Below are positions 12,846 through 25,402 of a stretch of 64,000 nucleotides of DNA, one piece after another. Source of the DNA: Salvator merianae. Its lineage: Eukaryota > Chordata > Lepidosauria > Squamata > Teiidae. The stretch covers positions 129,119,936 to 129,183,935 of the forward strand of contig QVOM02000034.1 of the NCBI GenBank assembly GCA_003586115.2, in the 5' to 3' direction. Within the stretch, counting starts at the first letter, position 1. Every line of letters starts with the position of its first letter. The translations under genes were made by a program, and so were the position numbers. A model generated the notes under the pieces. That model saw only the letters and a list, made by a program, of their open reading frames with translations. It made no database searches and had not been told where the DNA came from.

Positions 12846-14257
12846 AAATCTTCTATAGATGAAGCTCATTTTTCCAGCCCTCAACCCAGTGACTTCACTG
12901 AACTTTCAGGTAAGCAGATATGAAGATGCTTCCAAGAACAACCTTCTTTTATTCTCATCCGTTCCAGCACAGGTGCTATTTTTTTCCCCTCTCCAATTCC
13001 CTCAGTTTTCTCCTTTTCTTTAGAAAGAAAATTTAGGGTTTTTTCTCCCTTGCTGTATCTTCTTCAAAGCCTTTTTCTATCATCTGTATGCAGCATTTTT
13101 TAACCCTGTGGTGACTGACGAATGCTGCTGTGACAAATAGCTCATGCTGCTGATACCACTGCTGTGAAGCAATTCACATTGCTGCCATCCAGGCTGATGC
13201 TGATGGACCCAAGGCCAAATCAGATGATTCAGAAGCACCGTTCTATGGTTTCAAAGCCCATTCACATTATCATTTGCCAATTCCTTGATTTAGGGTTTTA
13301 AATTTTGCTTTCCAGTAATACTTTGGAGTAGAGGAATCCAGTTCCTTGACTCAAGCCCTTTGTTAGTTCAGACTTACTCAGAAGGATATTCTTTTATATA
13401 AATTTGTTGAGGATTTCAGTCTTTGGGCATGTTTCCACTTCCCAGACAGAAGATGCCAGAGGCGCATCTCTGTGGGATTGGGCTGCCCTCATAGCCTCAG
13501 GAAGCCTCAGTGAGGGGCCTGCTCACTATGTAAGAAGTGAGAAGTTTTTGTGCCTTTGAGGGGCATTGAAGTCTTCCCTTGTACCCTCAAACCCCTTTGG
13601 CTCAGGGTGTGGTAGAGATGAGCACACTTCTGTGTCCCTTAGTGTGGTTTCAATAGCCTATGGAGATAGCAGCCTTTATCTATTATGGGTGGCCAAATCA
13701 AAATAAAGACAAAACTTTTAAATATTTTAACAACTGAGAACTGAGAAGTAGTAGGTGCAGGGGTTCATGCAGAATTGAGAACAACTGTACCTGCTGCAGT
13801 GCTTTTTGCTAGAACTCTTCATACAACAAAGATACAGCTGGCCATGGCATTTTAGGCAAGCAGGCAAGTTAGAAATTCAATGCATTTTAAGTAACATCTG
13901 TCATTATCTGCCACCGGATGTGCAAAAGAAATATTAGATGTTATTTTCAACTTTTTCAGTAAGATGGCAGGGAGCCTTAATTATGTAGTTATTTTCTTGC
14001 TTCCAGCCTACTTTTGCTTAAATTTAGCTTTTCAATAATAATAATGTCAAGCATACCAGCCAATATTTTAATAACCTACTTTTCCACTTGAAATTTCCCC
14101 ATGAAATTTATATATTATAAATTTATATATCCACTTGTGTGTTGCCAAGTAAAAAGAAAAGGTGTGTGACCACATATATTAGAACTGTATTAAATTTGCA
14201 TATGCTGATTTATAAATCATCCTTATAATTTAAATAGAGCTACTTCTCACTATAGGG

Positions 14258-14385
14258 AATGGCTGTGCTCAGTGGTAAGCAAACTGCCGGGGAAGCAAAG
14301 GGTTGCTGGTTCAACCCCCAGTCTCTCTCTGGGTCTGCTGTCCAAGGTGCTACCTGTTAAGGAGCAACCCCCCAAGGTCACTCAC
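14258..14385 (+). mobile_element. tRNA-derived SINE fragment (family 3)
   Basis: A-box-like gtgctcagtggtaagcaaac and B-box-like ctggttcaacccccag are correctly spaced, after an aaagggttg spacer. This is the head shared with the copies at 24042-24225 and 63516-63704. The expected 3' part is missing or too diverged to see. Confidence 0.65.
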
Positions 14386-17300
14386 TCCCTTTCCCCCTTC
14401 TAATGGCTTTTTATCTTTAAAGTGGTTCTGGACTTACAGTTCCTTAAACAGAGGATACCTCCTAATAAAGGACTTTGCTCTGACAGTCCTTAAAAATAGA
14501 TGATGATGGTGATAAAATCCTGGCCACTTGACTGCTCTCACACACATAACCTAAAGGAAAAGCTGGAGCAGCTCAGAAGCCTGTTGAATTTTCTGTGTGC
14601 AGCTGGTGTATCTATTTACTTTAAACTGGGGATACCACTGTTCACAGGTTGCAGAAACTTCTCACTTGTTCATTATATAACCTGAGGATTGATCCTTGCC
14701 AATTCCGGAATGTAATACAGCCTCTCAGTTTGAAAACTTAAAAGTAATCTTTCCTTGTGATGGGTAAATGGCTTTTTAAAAAAATTCCAAGTTGAAATAT
14801 CTAAAATCTTGATGAATTTGGCAGTTGAAAATTATTGTAAACATTAGCACTTGACAAATGACTACGAGTTCCCTATTATTAGTATGAATAACATTACTGT
14901 TATTCAAACCTATGTTAAAGTTTTGTTCCAGCTGGCACACTTCTCACAACTGTAGAGGAAAAACTGAGGGCACTCAGAATGAAGTACTGCCTCTTTCATC
15001 CCTCATTTTTTTGTGAGAATTCCGTTCTGCCAAAACATTGGGGGTCCAGAAACTCTCCATAAACAATAGAACTGGAAACTAGCAGTTTCCAGGCCCCCCA
15101 GACGAAATATCATGGAGAAGCACAACCTTCTGATGTAATTTTTTATTTGTAAGTAATGAGGGAGCACTACAAAGGTTCCCTCATGAGTAAGCAAGTGCCA
15201 CTGTTATTAAAACCGTGGATAATGGTTTTAATCACATTATGTGTACCATTAGAAAAGGCAACCTAGAGGGACAGATGGATGTAACTGCTTTCAACCTTTG
15301 GAAATAGCTCTCCCACCCCTACTCTGCAACTTCAATCCCTGAGGAGTGATATGAGTTGTGTTAGAAGTGGATGATATAGCTTAGTAATAAAAAGCTATTC
15401 CTTTGAACTAGAAAGAGCAAAAAGTCAAGCTTCTAGCACTTAGACTAGCGGCTTTGAGCTGTTTGCCTGTTGATCTCTCCTACTGACTTCTGGCACACAT
15501 TATTTTGCAGCAACACCATTGACAAAATAAGGAGCAGTTTCATCACATGACCCCTTATTTTCCACTATTTCAGTGAAAAGAAAGGAAGAAATCAGTAGCA
15601 AGGCAGGGAATTTTACTCCATAATGGGGTGTTCTCATTGAATTCAAACCTTCCCTCTGTTTCATTGATTCATACACTTTCAGGGAAAGTTTTCCACTTTC
15701 TGTTGTTGGCTGTAACTCCATGGTTTTGGAACATAATATAATCTGTTCTTACACTGGGAACCATCTATAAATCCAAAGCTGAGGTAAGGACTGCTTTGAC
15801 TGTGTATAGGATGCTAATGTCACTAGGAGTGCAATGGGGTTTGTAATGCAGGCAGAACCTGCACTGAAATCCTCACGCAGCTAGCAAGACTGCATATGCT
15901 GACTCTAGCTATGACCTTCTTAACATGAATAATACCCTGCCTGCAGGACCACCTGAAAAATGCATCAAGAGCTATGCCAGGCTAAGAGGCCTCTAAATGC
16001 TTGTTATTCTCCATCTTTTGGTTGAGGAAATTTGACATGGGCCCTGTAATGGATTGCAAAAAATAGATACTGATGATTGGACTTGGACTCTGACCAGACA
16101 AGCACAACACTATTGAAAACTACCATGCCAATTGCTGTGGTCTTGGACCTTTGAATCAGCAGAAAACAGATACTGGTTTTCCAGCATCACAGGTAGTCCT
16201 GAAGTACCTGCTCCACAGCTTCAATTTTTCTATATCTATATGCCTTCTCTCCATGGATCTATTATTAAGAGGAATAATCTGTATTTCCATTGTCCCCAGT
16301 ATGGCTTGCATTCCTTCAACTATCATGATGAGGTTATGACTCAGACTCTTGTTAGCCTGTGTGAGATATCAGACAGTAGTGATAAGGATTTGAGGCAGTA
16401 GAAACTCACTGACTGGGAGGTCCTCATTGCTTTCTCAAGCTAGCAGCTCCACCTCTTCGGCCAATGACTCCTGCTTCATTTGTTAGGAGGAGGACTCCCT
16501 GCAGGGTGTAATATTTTGAGCTCGGATGTTGACGGCAGAAGACTGAATTGTTGGTAGCTTGAACCAGAGCATTGTAAAACAACAACAACAAAACAACATT
16601 GACACTATGAAGAAATGACAGCAACTTGGTTTCTTGTTATTTGTATCCCACAAATGCCATGTCCTTAAGAAGCTCTGGCTTCACATTCTTGAGGGGAAAA
16701 TAAGATCTCTGTTGATCTAGAATCTATTTAACTGATAGCTACTCTCCATGAAGTCACAGTTAGAAAGCAACAAAGGTTTTAGTATGTCTCCTGTTGTTGC
16801 TCTTGAACATCCTATTTTGTGGTTTTGTAGAACACTGTTGCATATATTTCTACAGAAATCTCTTTGCTGAGTCTTTGTTCACACTTACCCCCATTCACCA
16901 GAAACTCACAAAGCACTTCTGCAAGAGTGATTGGGAAAAAGCTGATCTGCAATCGATCAAAACATGGTTCCAGGAGATGGAAAGAAGGACGTATCTAACT
17001 GAAGCCTCCTCACTCTCCTCCTTCCTTGGTAGTCCTGAACCACTGGTTGTCACACTTGAAAAACTTCTGAGCTCCTTAGTATGAGTCCTATCTCTAACTG
17101 GAAGTTTTGCAATCTGTTGAATTGTGTGAAGGAGTCTTTTTAGAGCCACTCTGCAATAAATCTGAACCATCAGTCACTATTGATGCAAATATTCACAAAC
17201 TGTGTGTGATAAAATGTGAACAATGCATTCATTTTCAAGTAGCATTTACCCCACAAGCCTTCAGACACCTACATGAAGCAGTTGAACCTCAAATCATTCT

Positions 17301-18094
17301 GTAAGTTTATGTGTTGGCAAGAAAGCAGTGTGCAAAAAGAGTGGCAAGACAACAGATAAACAGTCCATATACAAAATCAAAAATACCTTGAGGGACAGAC
17401 AACCATGCCTTTAATTATTAAGGATCCTTTGGTAGCTGATGTAAAGATTGCCTTGGCTTTGCCTCTGTCTTCCATCTTGTGTTGCATGTCTGATTGACCT
17501 GTGTCTGCGTGGGAAAGGGAGTCTCTGGAATATGACCAGCAGTTTTACGTTTCTGTGAATGGGGACGAATAATGGGCAATAAAGAATGTTAGAGGAGCAT
17601 CAATTCCTGGGTCCCAAAACTGGTTCCAGATTTGGGAGTGGTGGAGATGTTTAGATGTTATAAATACTTGTAGCTTGATTGTATTAATGTGGTTTGTTAT
17701 CAGTAAGTGTAGCAATAATGTATTGTTAACATCTCCACAGCTTATCTGATTCTGTGGCCCAGGTTGGTGGTTTTTAATGCTGAGAATTTTGGACCAGAGA
17801 ATGGTCCAATTCCATTCATTATGTAATGATTTACATTTAGATCATGATTTACACTGAGATCTCAGGGCAGATTACAACAATTAAAATACATAAAAATAGA
17901 AATTAAAAGCCATTAAAAGTAATATAGTACTTAGAGGAGGAGAATAAGTGCTTTTCAACCAAAGGCATGTAAAAAGCTTTGTCTTCACCGGAATGAATAC
18001 AGCATATAGAATGAACCCATCAGCTTGCTATTATTTCGAGGTTATAGAGTAGATTTGCTGCTTAAGCAAACTATCCTGTTCTATGGTAGGAAGG

Positions 18095-18325
18095 CCCTTT
18101 GTCTTGGATCATACTGCCCATCAAGTAAAGCAGCAGGCTAGAACCCAGGAGTCCCTGGGTTTGAATCCGCACTCTGCCATGAAAGCTCAATGGATGACCT
18201 TGGAACTTGTCAGCCTACCCTGCATCACAGGATTGCTCCAGGGATGGAATGGAGAAGAGAAAAACACTATGAACCACCTTGGGCTCTATGGAGAAAAAGT
18301 GGAATATAAATGCTAGCTACAAATA
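18095..18325 (+). mobile_element. tRNA-derived SINE, squamate type (family 1), near full length
   Basis: It has the B-box-like gggtttgaatccgcactctg, then gaaagctcaatggatgacct, cagcctaccctgcatcacag and the tail accaccttgggctctatgga followed by aaagtggaatataaatg. It ends in an AAAT-rich stretch. Motif order matches 7234-7440. The 77-codon frame inside it is not a gene. Confidence 0.8.
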
Positions 18326-20724
18326 AATAATAAGCAATGTGAGAGCAAGTTAAAGCTGCATTTCCCTCTTTATGCTTTACCTCAGCAAGTCACACTCTCC
18401 ACAACTGTTTGGCAACACTGGCAAGTCTGATGTCCATTGACATTGCTAGGGTGGAGACAAGGCAGCTAACAGATACCCACAAGCTGCTCCTTATACACAT
18501 CCACAGAACTAACCACTTTAAACAGTGTAAGGTTTGCACTTGACTAAACTGCATAGGCTTATGTACAGATCAGTCGTTTCTGTTTTTTTGCATGGGAAAG
18601 AGAACAGCAAGGTTAAGTTCTTGGTTGCTGGGTGTGAAGAGACCTGACTATTTTGCCCTTAGGAGTCAGCTCCCACCCTCCACTTTCTGTTGGTGAAGCA
18701 GCAGTTTCTTTTATTTTGTAATCTACATACTTGAGCTGCAAGGACAATACATTTTTTTTTTCTTGACAGTGGTAGAGCTGGGGAAGAATTGGCCATAAGT
18801 GGAGATGAAGGCAGAAGCTGAAAATGCCAGGGAAAGTCTTTAAAGGTAAGCACATCGGGGTGGGAGGGACTCCATTCAGCTGACCTTTGGAGATATGCAC
18901 CATGGATGTAAAAAAAACCAAAAATAGAAAATAATTTTATGTTTGTCGTGTGGTGTTAATCTCCACCTTGTCTTCTGCAGTTCTAGCCCATTACTTGCTA
19001 CGACCTCAATTACTGCTAATGAGACTGGTATCATCCTCATTCTCCTTTATGCAGTCGTCAAAATCATTTGTCATGTTTCCTTCAAGCTTTTTCTACCAGC
19101 AGTTAGACTTCAATATCCTTTCTGGCTTTTAAAATAAGAAATGTACAAGAAATGCTATTTCCTTTGATCTGCTACTAAGCACATTTATCTAAAGCGTTCC
19201 TGTACAAGATCTCTTTCTTTTTTTCTTTTTTTTTCCACTGCAAAAAATGACAAACACAACCAAGAGCCTTCTGTTGAAATAATTGTCCTTGGTGTTAGAT
19301 TTGCATTGTATAAGGCAACATACCCTATTTTCTGATGAAGTTTTTGTTACCTTCGTCCTTGAGCCTGATTCATCTTTGCCTTGGCAACCTGTTTGAGATA
19401 ACTTCTGGCCAGAAAGTTGAATGGTTAAGCAGTAAGCATATTTAAAACACAGTCTAGCAGCATACCTTAAAACTGGATGTTCATTGGACAAATCCATTGC
19501 AAAAAAATATGAGAAGGAAGCAAACTTGTGACATTACAGGGGTCAGCAAATTAACTCTCTCTATGGATCACTTTCACTGCAAATAGGAAGGAGAGATTTC
19601 TCTTGAGTAATTGGATGAATAAACTTTTCTAACATGCTCATTTTATGTGCATCAGTGCACAGGCTCAAATAAAACTGGCCATTAGTGACCTCATATAACA
19701 GGGAGTAAAATGCACAGATTTACCATGATTGCTGAATTGCCCTAGTTCTTATTAAACAAGAGGAATTAAGGAAACAGGAAAAGTAAGTGAGAACGTTGGG
19801 GAGGGAGAGATTATTCTGTGAAAAGGTTTTGAACAAAGGAATAGGAAGGAGGTTGCCAACCCTAAGTTTTCAGGCTGAATTGAGAATCTCTGAAGTGGAC
19901 ACAGGGTGGGGACAAACGTGGGCAGAAAAGATGATGTTTGGTAGAAAGAGTATGTTGCTTTTATCGAACCTTATCACACGCTTAATGATGCTCCTGTGCA
20001 CAGACATTCTGAGGCTAGGCACAGGGGACCAGGTAGAGATGTCATTCCCCTGATGTTCCCGATCCTGCACCCTATACTTTCAAAAGAGGACCAAACAGTT
20101 CTCCAGATGTGGGGAATGAGGAGGAAGTAGCTGACAAGAGCTCATTCTGTAGCAATCAATTCACAGGTCTTCTGATGGAGGTCGTGCTGGTGGAAGCCTT
20201 TTCAACATCAGCATCCTGCTATCTTCAGTCTGCTAGAAATGCTATCCTCCCACTCTCTTTTCGTATATAGCATTGTACTGATTATGACGGCAATCTGCTT
20301 TGCATTAGACAGAAGATGTATCACTCAGTTTTATCTGTCCTTCCAAATGCCAGAATATTGAGTCAGCTAATGTGAAATTGGCTGTCTATTGAAATATTCC
20401 TACGAGAAAATTTGGAACAAATGAGGTCAACAATAAATATCCTGCTTATTAAGCGTCTCAAACACAAACACTCAATAGAAATGATGAACATCTGGGAAAC
20501 CAGGTTCGCAAGTTAAATGTTGCTAATCTAAGGGCTAGGACAGTTGAAATGTGGTGTAAAGTATGCTGACAGAACAGTCTGGATGTGAGGAGAGAAGAAA
20601 ACAGTTGGTTCAGAAGAACAGAAAATAGTTCTAGGCAAAAATAATTCTTTACAACAAGGTTTTATTTTTTTTCTTTTGACAAAAAAAAAAACATTTAAGT
20701 TTACAATTTGTAAATTTTTTGTGT

Positions 20725-21045
20725 GTTTTATTTTGGATCCAAACAAGCACTTATGTTACAAGATATCCACCTCATCCGCATGCAGCGCTGAATGCATTAT
20801 CTGGCTTTACAGAAGGTGTCCTGATCCCACTCCGGGGAGCTGATATCTGCCTGCTTCTGGGAAGGATACTGACTGGCCAGAAGCTTCACGCTCAGAAAGC
20901 CATAAGGAGAGGGCTGCATGGTGACACCCAGCTCAGAGCATGCCAGCACAGCATCCAAAAGGAAAGAGTGCAGCCTCCACGTTGCATTGCTGGTCTTCCT
21001 GTTAAACTGAGATGAGCATGGCTTCAAGAGCCTTTGTGAGGCTTA
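20725..21045 (-). other. Unrecognised minus-strand frame followed by a poly(A) signal
   Basis: A minus-strand frame is open from just after a TAA at 21043-21045 to a TAA at 20797-20799, about 81 codons. AATAAA follows about 65 bases downstream, near 20730. The frame includes the segment WRLHSFLLDAVLACSELG, which I do not recognise. The base composition is richer in GC than its surroundings. An overlapping 98-codon frame exists on the plus strand, so chance remains possible. It could be a terminal exon, a processed pseudogene relic or non-coding transcript sequence. Confidence 0.25.
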
Positions 21046-24041
21046 GTAGAGTTACCTGCCTCAGGTGACCAGATCAATTTCCATTTACCAACCGTGCACT
21101 TTGTTGGCGGTGTTTCAGTTCACCATTGCATTTAATGTGTATTGGAACAAGGTTTGGTTTCATCTTCGTTGTTAGGAAAAATAGAATTCTCCCACCCCCC
21201 CTTGCAGCATTTGTGGACATTCTTTCAAGATCGTGCCCTCCTGTAATCTACCTTCTGCCTTGGAAATGTGGGCACCTGCTATGTTGAAGTATTGTATACA
21301 ATCATAGTGATTGTCTGGGCAGTTCTTACATCCAAATCCCTCCTTTTCAGAATGCTTTCAGGCACAAGAATTCTTGGAACTTAACACCAGGTGAGGAAAC
21401 TTAGCAGCAGAAAATAGTTCACCAAATTTAAGTGCCTTCTTTTAGGCCATGGAGTATCTGATTAGAAATAGCACGCATCCTAATACTTTAAAAAATAAAC
21501 GACCTAGAAGATGGTCCCAGCTGGAGTCCAGGCTGTGTCCCCATTTACTTAAGTGGAGCACTTTTGCAGATCCAAGAAGATCTTCACTGTCTCCCCATCT
21601 CCACTTTTGGCAGAAGTAGGGGCCTGGTGGTGCCAGGGCCGGCCCTCCTTCTGGCAGGATCACAGCAGAGGTGCCTCCCTTGCAGGGCAGTTTCTGCTAC
21701 CCTGCAGGGAGCAGGTGCAATTCCATGCTGCCTTCCACTCTGGAGCAGAAACAAGAAGGACACCTTCTTTCTGTGGTGCCCCCTCCCCCCCGAAGTGGAT
21801 ATGCAGCCTCAAACCATCTTTTTCCTCCTTTTAATGAAGTTTTGCAGGCAAACACACAGAAATTGCTTCCCTCCTGTTTTGAACACTTGCATTCAATATT
21901 TCATTGCAATACTGACTGGGCCCAATCCCTTTCTGCTAATGTTCAGTTGTGTATGACAACCTTTCACTGGACTGAGATGCACACGTCTGCCTGCATTGGA
22001 TACATTGTGGAAATATAGTATGAGAAAGAAAGAAAGCCTATGAAAATGGAGTCCAGAAATGTTTGCACCGTCAATGGAAGCAAAGGCTCCAACCATGTAG
22101 ATTTCTTTACATTAATAAGTGGTGGGGAGCACCCTTATTCAGAGAATATCCCTTCTGTAGGTACAAAATTTAAACTAATAGGTACACTTAGAGATTCTTT
22201 ATTATCTTGCTTCCTCCTGACCACCTGTAATGTAATCCAAATATTAAGAATCTAATACAATCATATTTTTTACCTATTCAACTTTGAATAAATTCGGCAA
22301 GAGGTAGTGATACTAAGTAAAGATTTCCAAATGTTTTGAAGAGGAACCAGAATACATACTAAGTAGAGGAGATGAGATGAGGATTAACTAGGAGAACCTT
22401 GTATGACCACCAAAGTTAGGGAGTACACTAATACCAGCTCTAAAAATGCATTTCATGCATTTAAAGCCCTGCTGAAATTCATCTCCCAAAATTGATCCTA
22501 ATAACTGTGAAAGAAAAATAGTGTTTATTTTTTCCCCCATTTGAAAATTTCAGTTCTTTCACCAATGTAAAGTCCAAACTATTTGAGGTAATGAAATGTA
22601 GCAGTATTGTGTACTAGGTAAACACAGAAGTGTCTTAAAAGGATATGATCATAATATTTTAAAATAGTTTTTTTGAAAACTATATTTTTAAAATATTCAA
22701 AATTGTCTTCTGAAAGTTGACAAAGGCAACATTCCATTGCATCAACAGGACTGAGGAAAGATGAATCTAACATTTGGACTGAAGGCTTACTTTTTTTTCC
22801 TGCCTAACTGAGCCCTACAGTATTTTGATTTTTTAATAATGTTTGGTTTCCATCTTTTCTGCCTTTTCCCCAAACTAACAAGTTCAAGGTAAAAAAAAAT
22901 CCAAAGAGTATTATGTCAGAACTGTGGTTAGAATTTTCAAAGATATACACTGTGGTGCATTTGTTGAGGTGAGAGAAGCTGTCCCAAAGGGATCTGATCG
23001 AAGGGTAGGCTTGTCATAAGGAATCCAGATCAGGATTTCTCTAACAGTTGTGTAGAAGAGAACCATCAACAAGCTTTGCTAGTTTTATGAACTGTATCTG
23101 CTGTGGTTTCCTCTTCCATGCAACTACTGCAGGTATAGGGATCCTGGCCTATATTCTACATGAATCCAGATGTTTCAGATGCGTATAACTCTCTCAACTC
23201 GTTTCTCATCATTTCTTCCTTTTTCTGTTAGTAAAGAGGGGAGTTATTATTTAGCTGCACAAATGTAAAACATGGGAAAAGACAGGACAGGAATTCATTT
23301 TTGTAGATAATGGAATATCAAAGTGTGCTAAAGGGGCGAGAAAGGGCTTTCCTTATCTCCTCCACTGTGGTGAGGTCCAAACATTATATGTATGTCTTAC
23401 TTATAAATACTGGCAGGATACAGTAGTATGCAGGTGTGAGCTTGCTGAAGGAAGCCCTAAACTGAGGTACAGTATTGTTTCAATGTCATGATAAGTATGG
23501 TCACTGGCTGGTTGGCCATCAATTGAGCAAACTAGATGGGCCATGGATCTGATCCAGTGAAACACTTCTTCTTCATGACCTTCTGTGTATCTCAAAGTTC
23601 ATTTTCCTTCTGTTGTATCCTCTAAGTTCCATGTGAAAGAGTTGTCTCTCCAGATCTCTTTGAATTTCAGCTCTAGTTAATTCTACTCAACAAGGCTGAC
23701 AGAGGTGATGTCAGCTGGGGTCTGGCAAGGTCTGGAGGACTACAGGTTAACCTCACCTATTTTTTACAGTGAAAGGGTAAAATTACATGCTAACTCTTTG
23801 AAATAATAGGACAGGGACTGTCATTTGGGAATATAGATTCTTCAAGCTCAGGTTACCTGCATAAGACACTGACTTCAAATTACTTTGGCTGGAGTTGACA
23901 GAAGATTCGAGACACAATCCTTTAATTCAAGCTGGGATTCCTGGATGAGGAGAGGGCAGAGGAAGTGCTATAAATGGAGTGCCTTACCTCTCTCTCCTGG
24001 ATCTGTGCTCTTTGGAGAGCTAACTAATTTTGAGTCTTCTA

Positions 24042-24225
24042 TTGTTGGGTACCATTGAGTTGTGGCCAACTCCTGGTTGCCTGCATGGGCACCTCTGTGC
24101 AGTTTTCTTAGTAGAGACACAAAAATTGTTTGCCATTGCCTACTTCTGAGAAGAGGCTGGGGATTGAACTGACAGCCCTCTGCTTTCCAGACAGTTTGCT
24201 TTACCACTGAGCTACACACAGTCCC
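24042..24225 (-). mobile_element. tRNA-derived SINE, family 3, minus orientation
   Basis: Read on the minus strand it begins with a tRNA-like head (gtgtgtagctcagtggtaaa, then tccagacagtttgc in complement), contains a B-box-like gttcaatccc, then ggcaatggcaaac, and ends with ggtacccaaca. The copy at 63516-63704 shows the same order, ending in an (AAC)n tail. Confidence 0.8.
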
Positions 24226-25030
24226 TTTGTTGTCTAGTAAAATTAAGAAAGTAATAAGTGGTGTTCATTCTGGAATGCAGAAGAAAGCTTAAGCACTCTT
24301 TTCTGATGACTCATTCTCACCTAAAATGCCTCTTCTACTCCTGTGAACTATAAGCACATTTGCTCTGAGCAACATTTGACCTACATGCAACCCAATGTAT
24401 ATATCATATGGTAAATAATCATATTATGCTTGAATAAGGTGAGATTATTGAGTAACTGGCCCAGTGGAATAGCCAGAGTGGCTAATCCACGTCTAGTTGT
24501 TGCTAAATGAACTATCTTCATAGTAATATTTTATATTTATATTAAATAAGTAGTTATTAATTAGGGATGTGCAAGAGAAGCTTTGAAAAGTGAGTACCTT
24601 TAACATTTCCCAGGTTATTTTTATTGCAGCAGAGCATCAGCTGCAAATATTCATCACTTCTCAGGGTAAGGAGGTTGGCTTCCAGAGACAGGGAAACAGA
24701 AGCCACTCTCTGTAGCTTCCTGTAGGCCTTGAACAAGTTCCTACTGCAACTTCACCCAGATACAGGTTTTGCATTTCAAAGATGCTTATTATGGAAACAT
24801 ACTCTTATTGCTCTTCAGAACCAGATATGAGGACACGGCCCTCATAGCATTTTGGTAACATGTGTGTGCCCTCTGAGGGCCCTCCACTATTATATAGCCC
24901 AACGTTGCTCTTTTTCTTTTCCTTAATCTTGATTACCTTCAGAAAAATGTTATACCCTTGCCTGTTATCTAAAGTGAAATATTTAAAGGTGCCTCCAGAA
25001 CACAAGCTCAACCCCACCATCTTCTTAGGA

Positions 25031-25073
25031 CTGTATTGGGAATATCAGATATAATCGTGCATTCCCAATACAG
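25031..25073. repeat. Perfect 13-base inverted repeat
   Basis: The arms are ctgtattgggaat (25031-25043) and attcccaatacag (25061-25073), separated by 17 bases. It lies next to a motif that recurs at 38371-38392 and, inverted, at 41562-41580. Confidence 0.9.
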
Positions 25074-25350
25074 TTATGGCCTATTGAGTTGATATCCTGT
25101 AATATCACTATTATGGGAATTCCGGCAATCATGCCACGTTTCCTGTAACGGTGATGGTTGCTTACATGTCTTTTGGCCTGTTTTGTTCTGATTTCACTTG
25201 GGGCTAATAGAGGCCAGCTAAGCACACGAAAACAATGAATGAACACGGGAGGGTGCTTAACAGGCTTCCCGATAGCCCCATGTGAGTTAATGACACAGGC
25301 TGTCAGACACTGAGGTAAGACCAGGACTGCTCTTTGTGTCTAGTAAGGGG

Positions 25351-25402
25351 CAGCAAGAGGCAACTGTGGAATATTTTTCAGATCTTTCATTGCCTCTTGC
25401 TG
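25351..25402. repeat. Perfect 13-base inverted repeat
   Basis: The arms are cagcaagaggcaa (25351-25363) and ttgcctcttgctg (25390-25402), separated by 26 bases. Confidence 0.9.

Larger units (their letters stand above)
9661..20680. other. Intergenic DNA, middle part
   Basis: No conserved coding region is visible. The stretch contains SINE and DNA-repeat relics at about 10745-10860, 12070-12125, 12740-12845, 14258-14385 and 18095-18325, a probable LINE/SINE tail at 9725-9790 (tgtaaaccactttgag) and another at 17820-17910 (gatctcagggcagattacaa). The rest is AT-rich unique-looking sequence with short homopolymers. The predicted frames are short and overlap on opposite strands. Confidence 0.65.

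Noticed and set aside
20719..21015. 98-codon plus-strand frame
   Set aside because: It overlaps the minus-strand frame in a GC-richer patch and has no recognisable domain or supporting signals. The minus-strand layout with stop and AATAAA is more gene-like, though also unproven.
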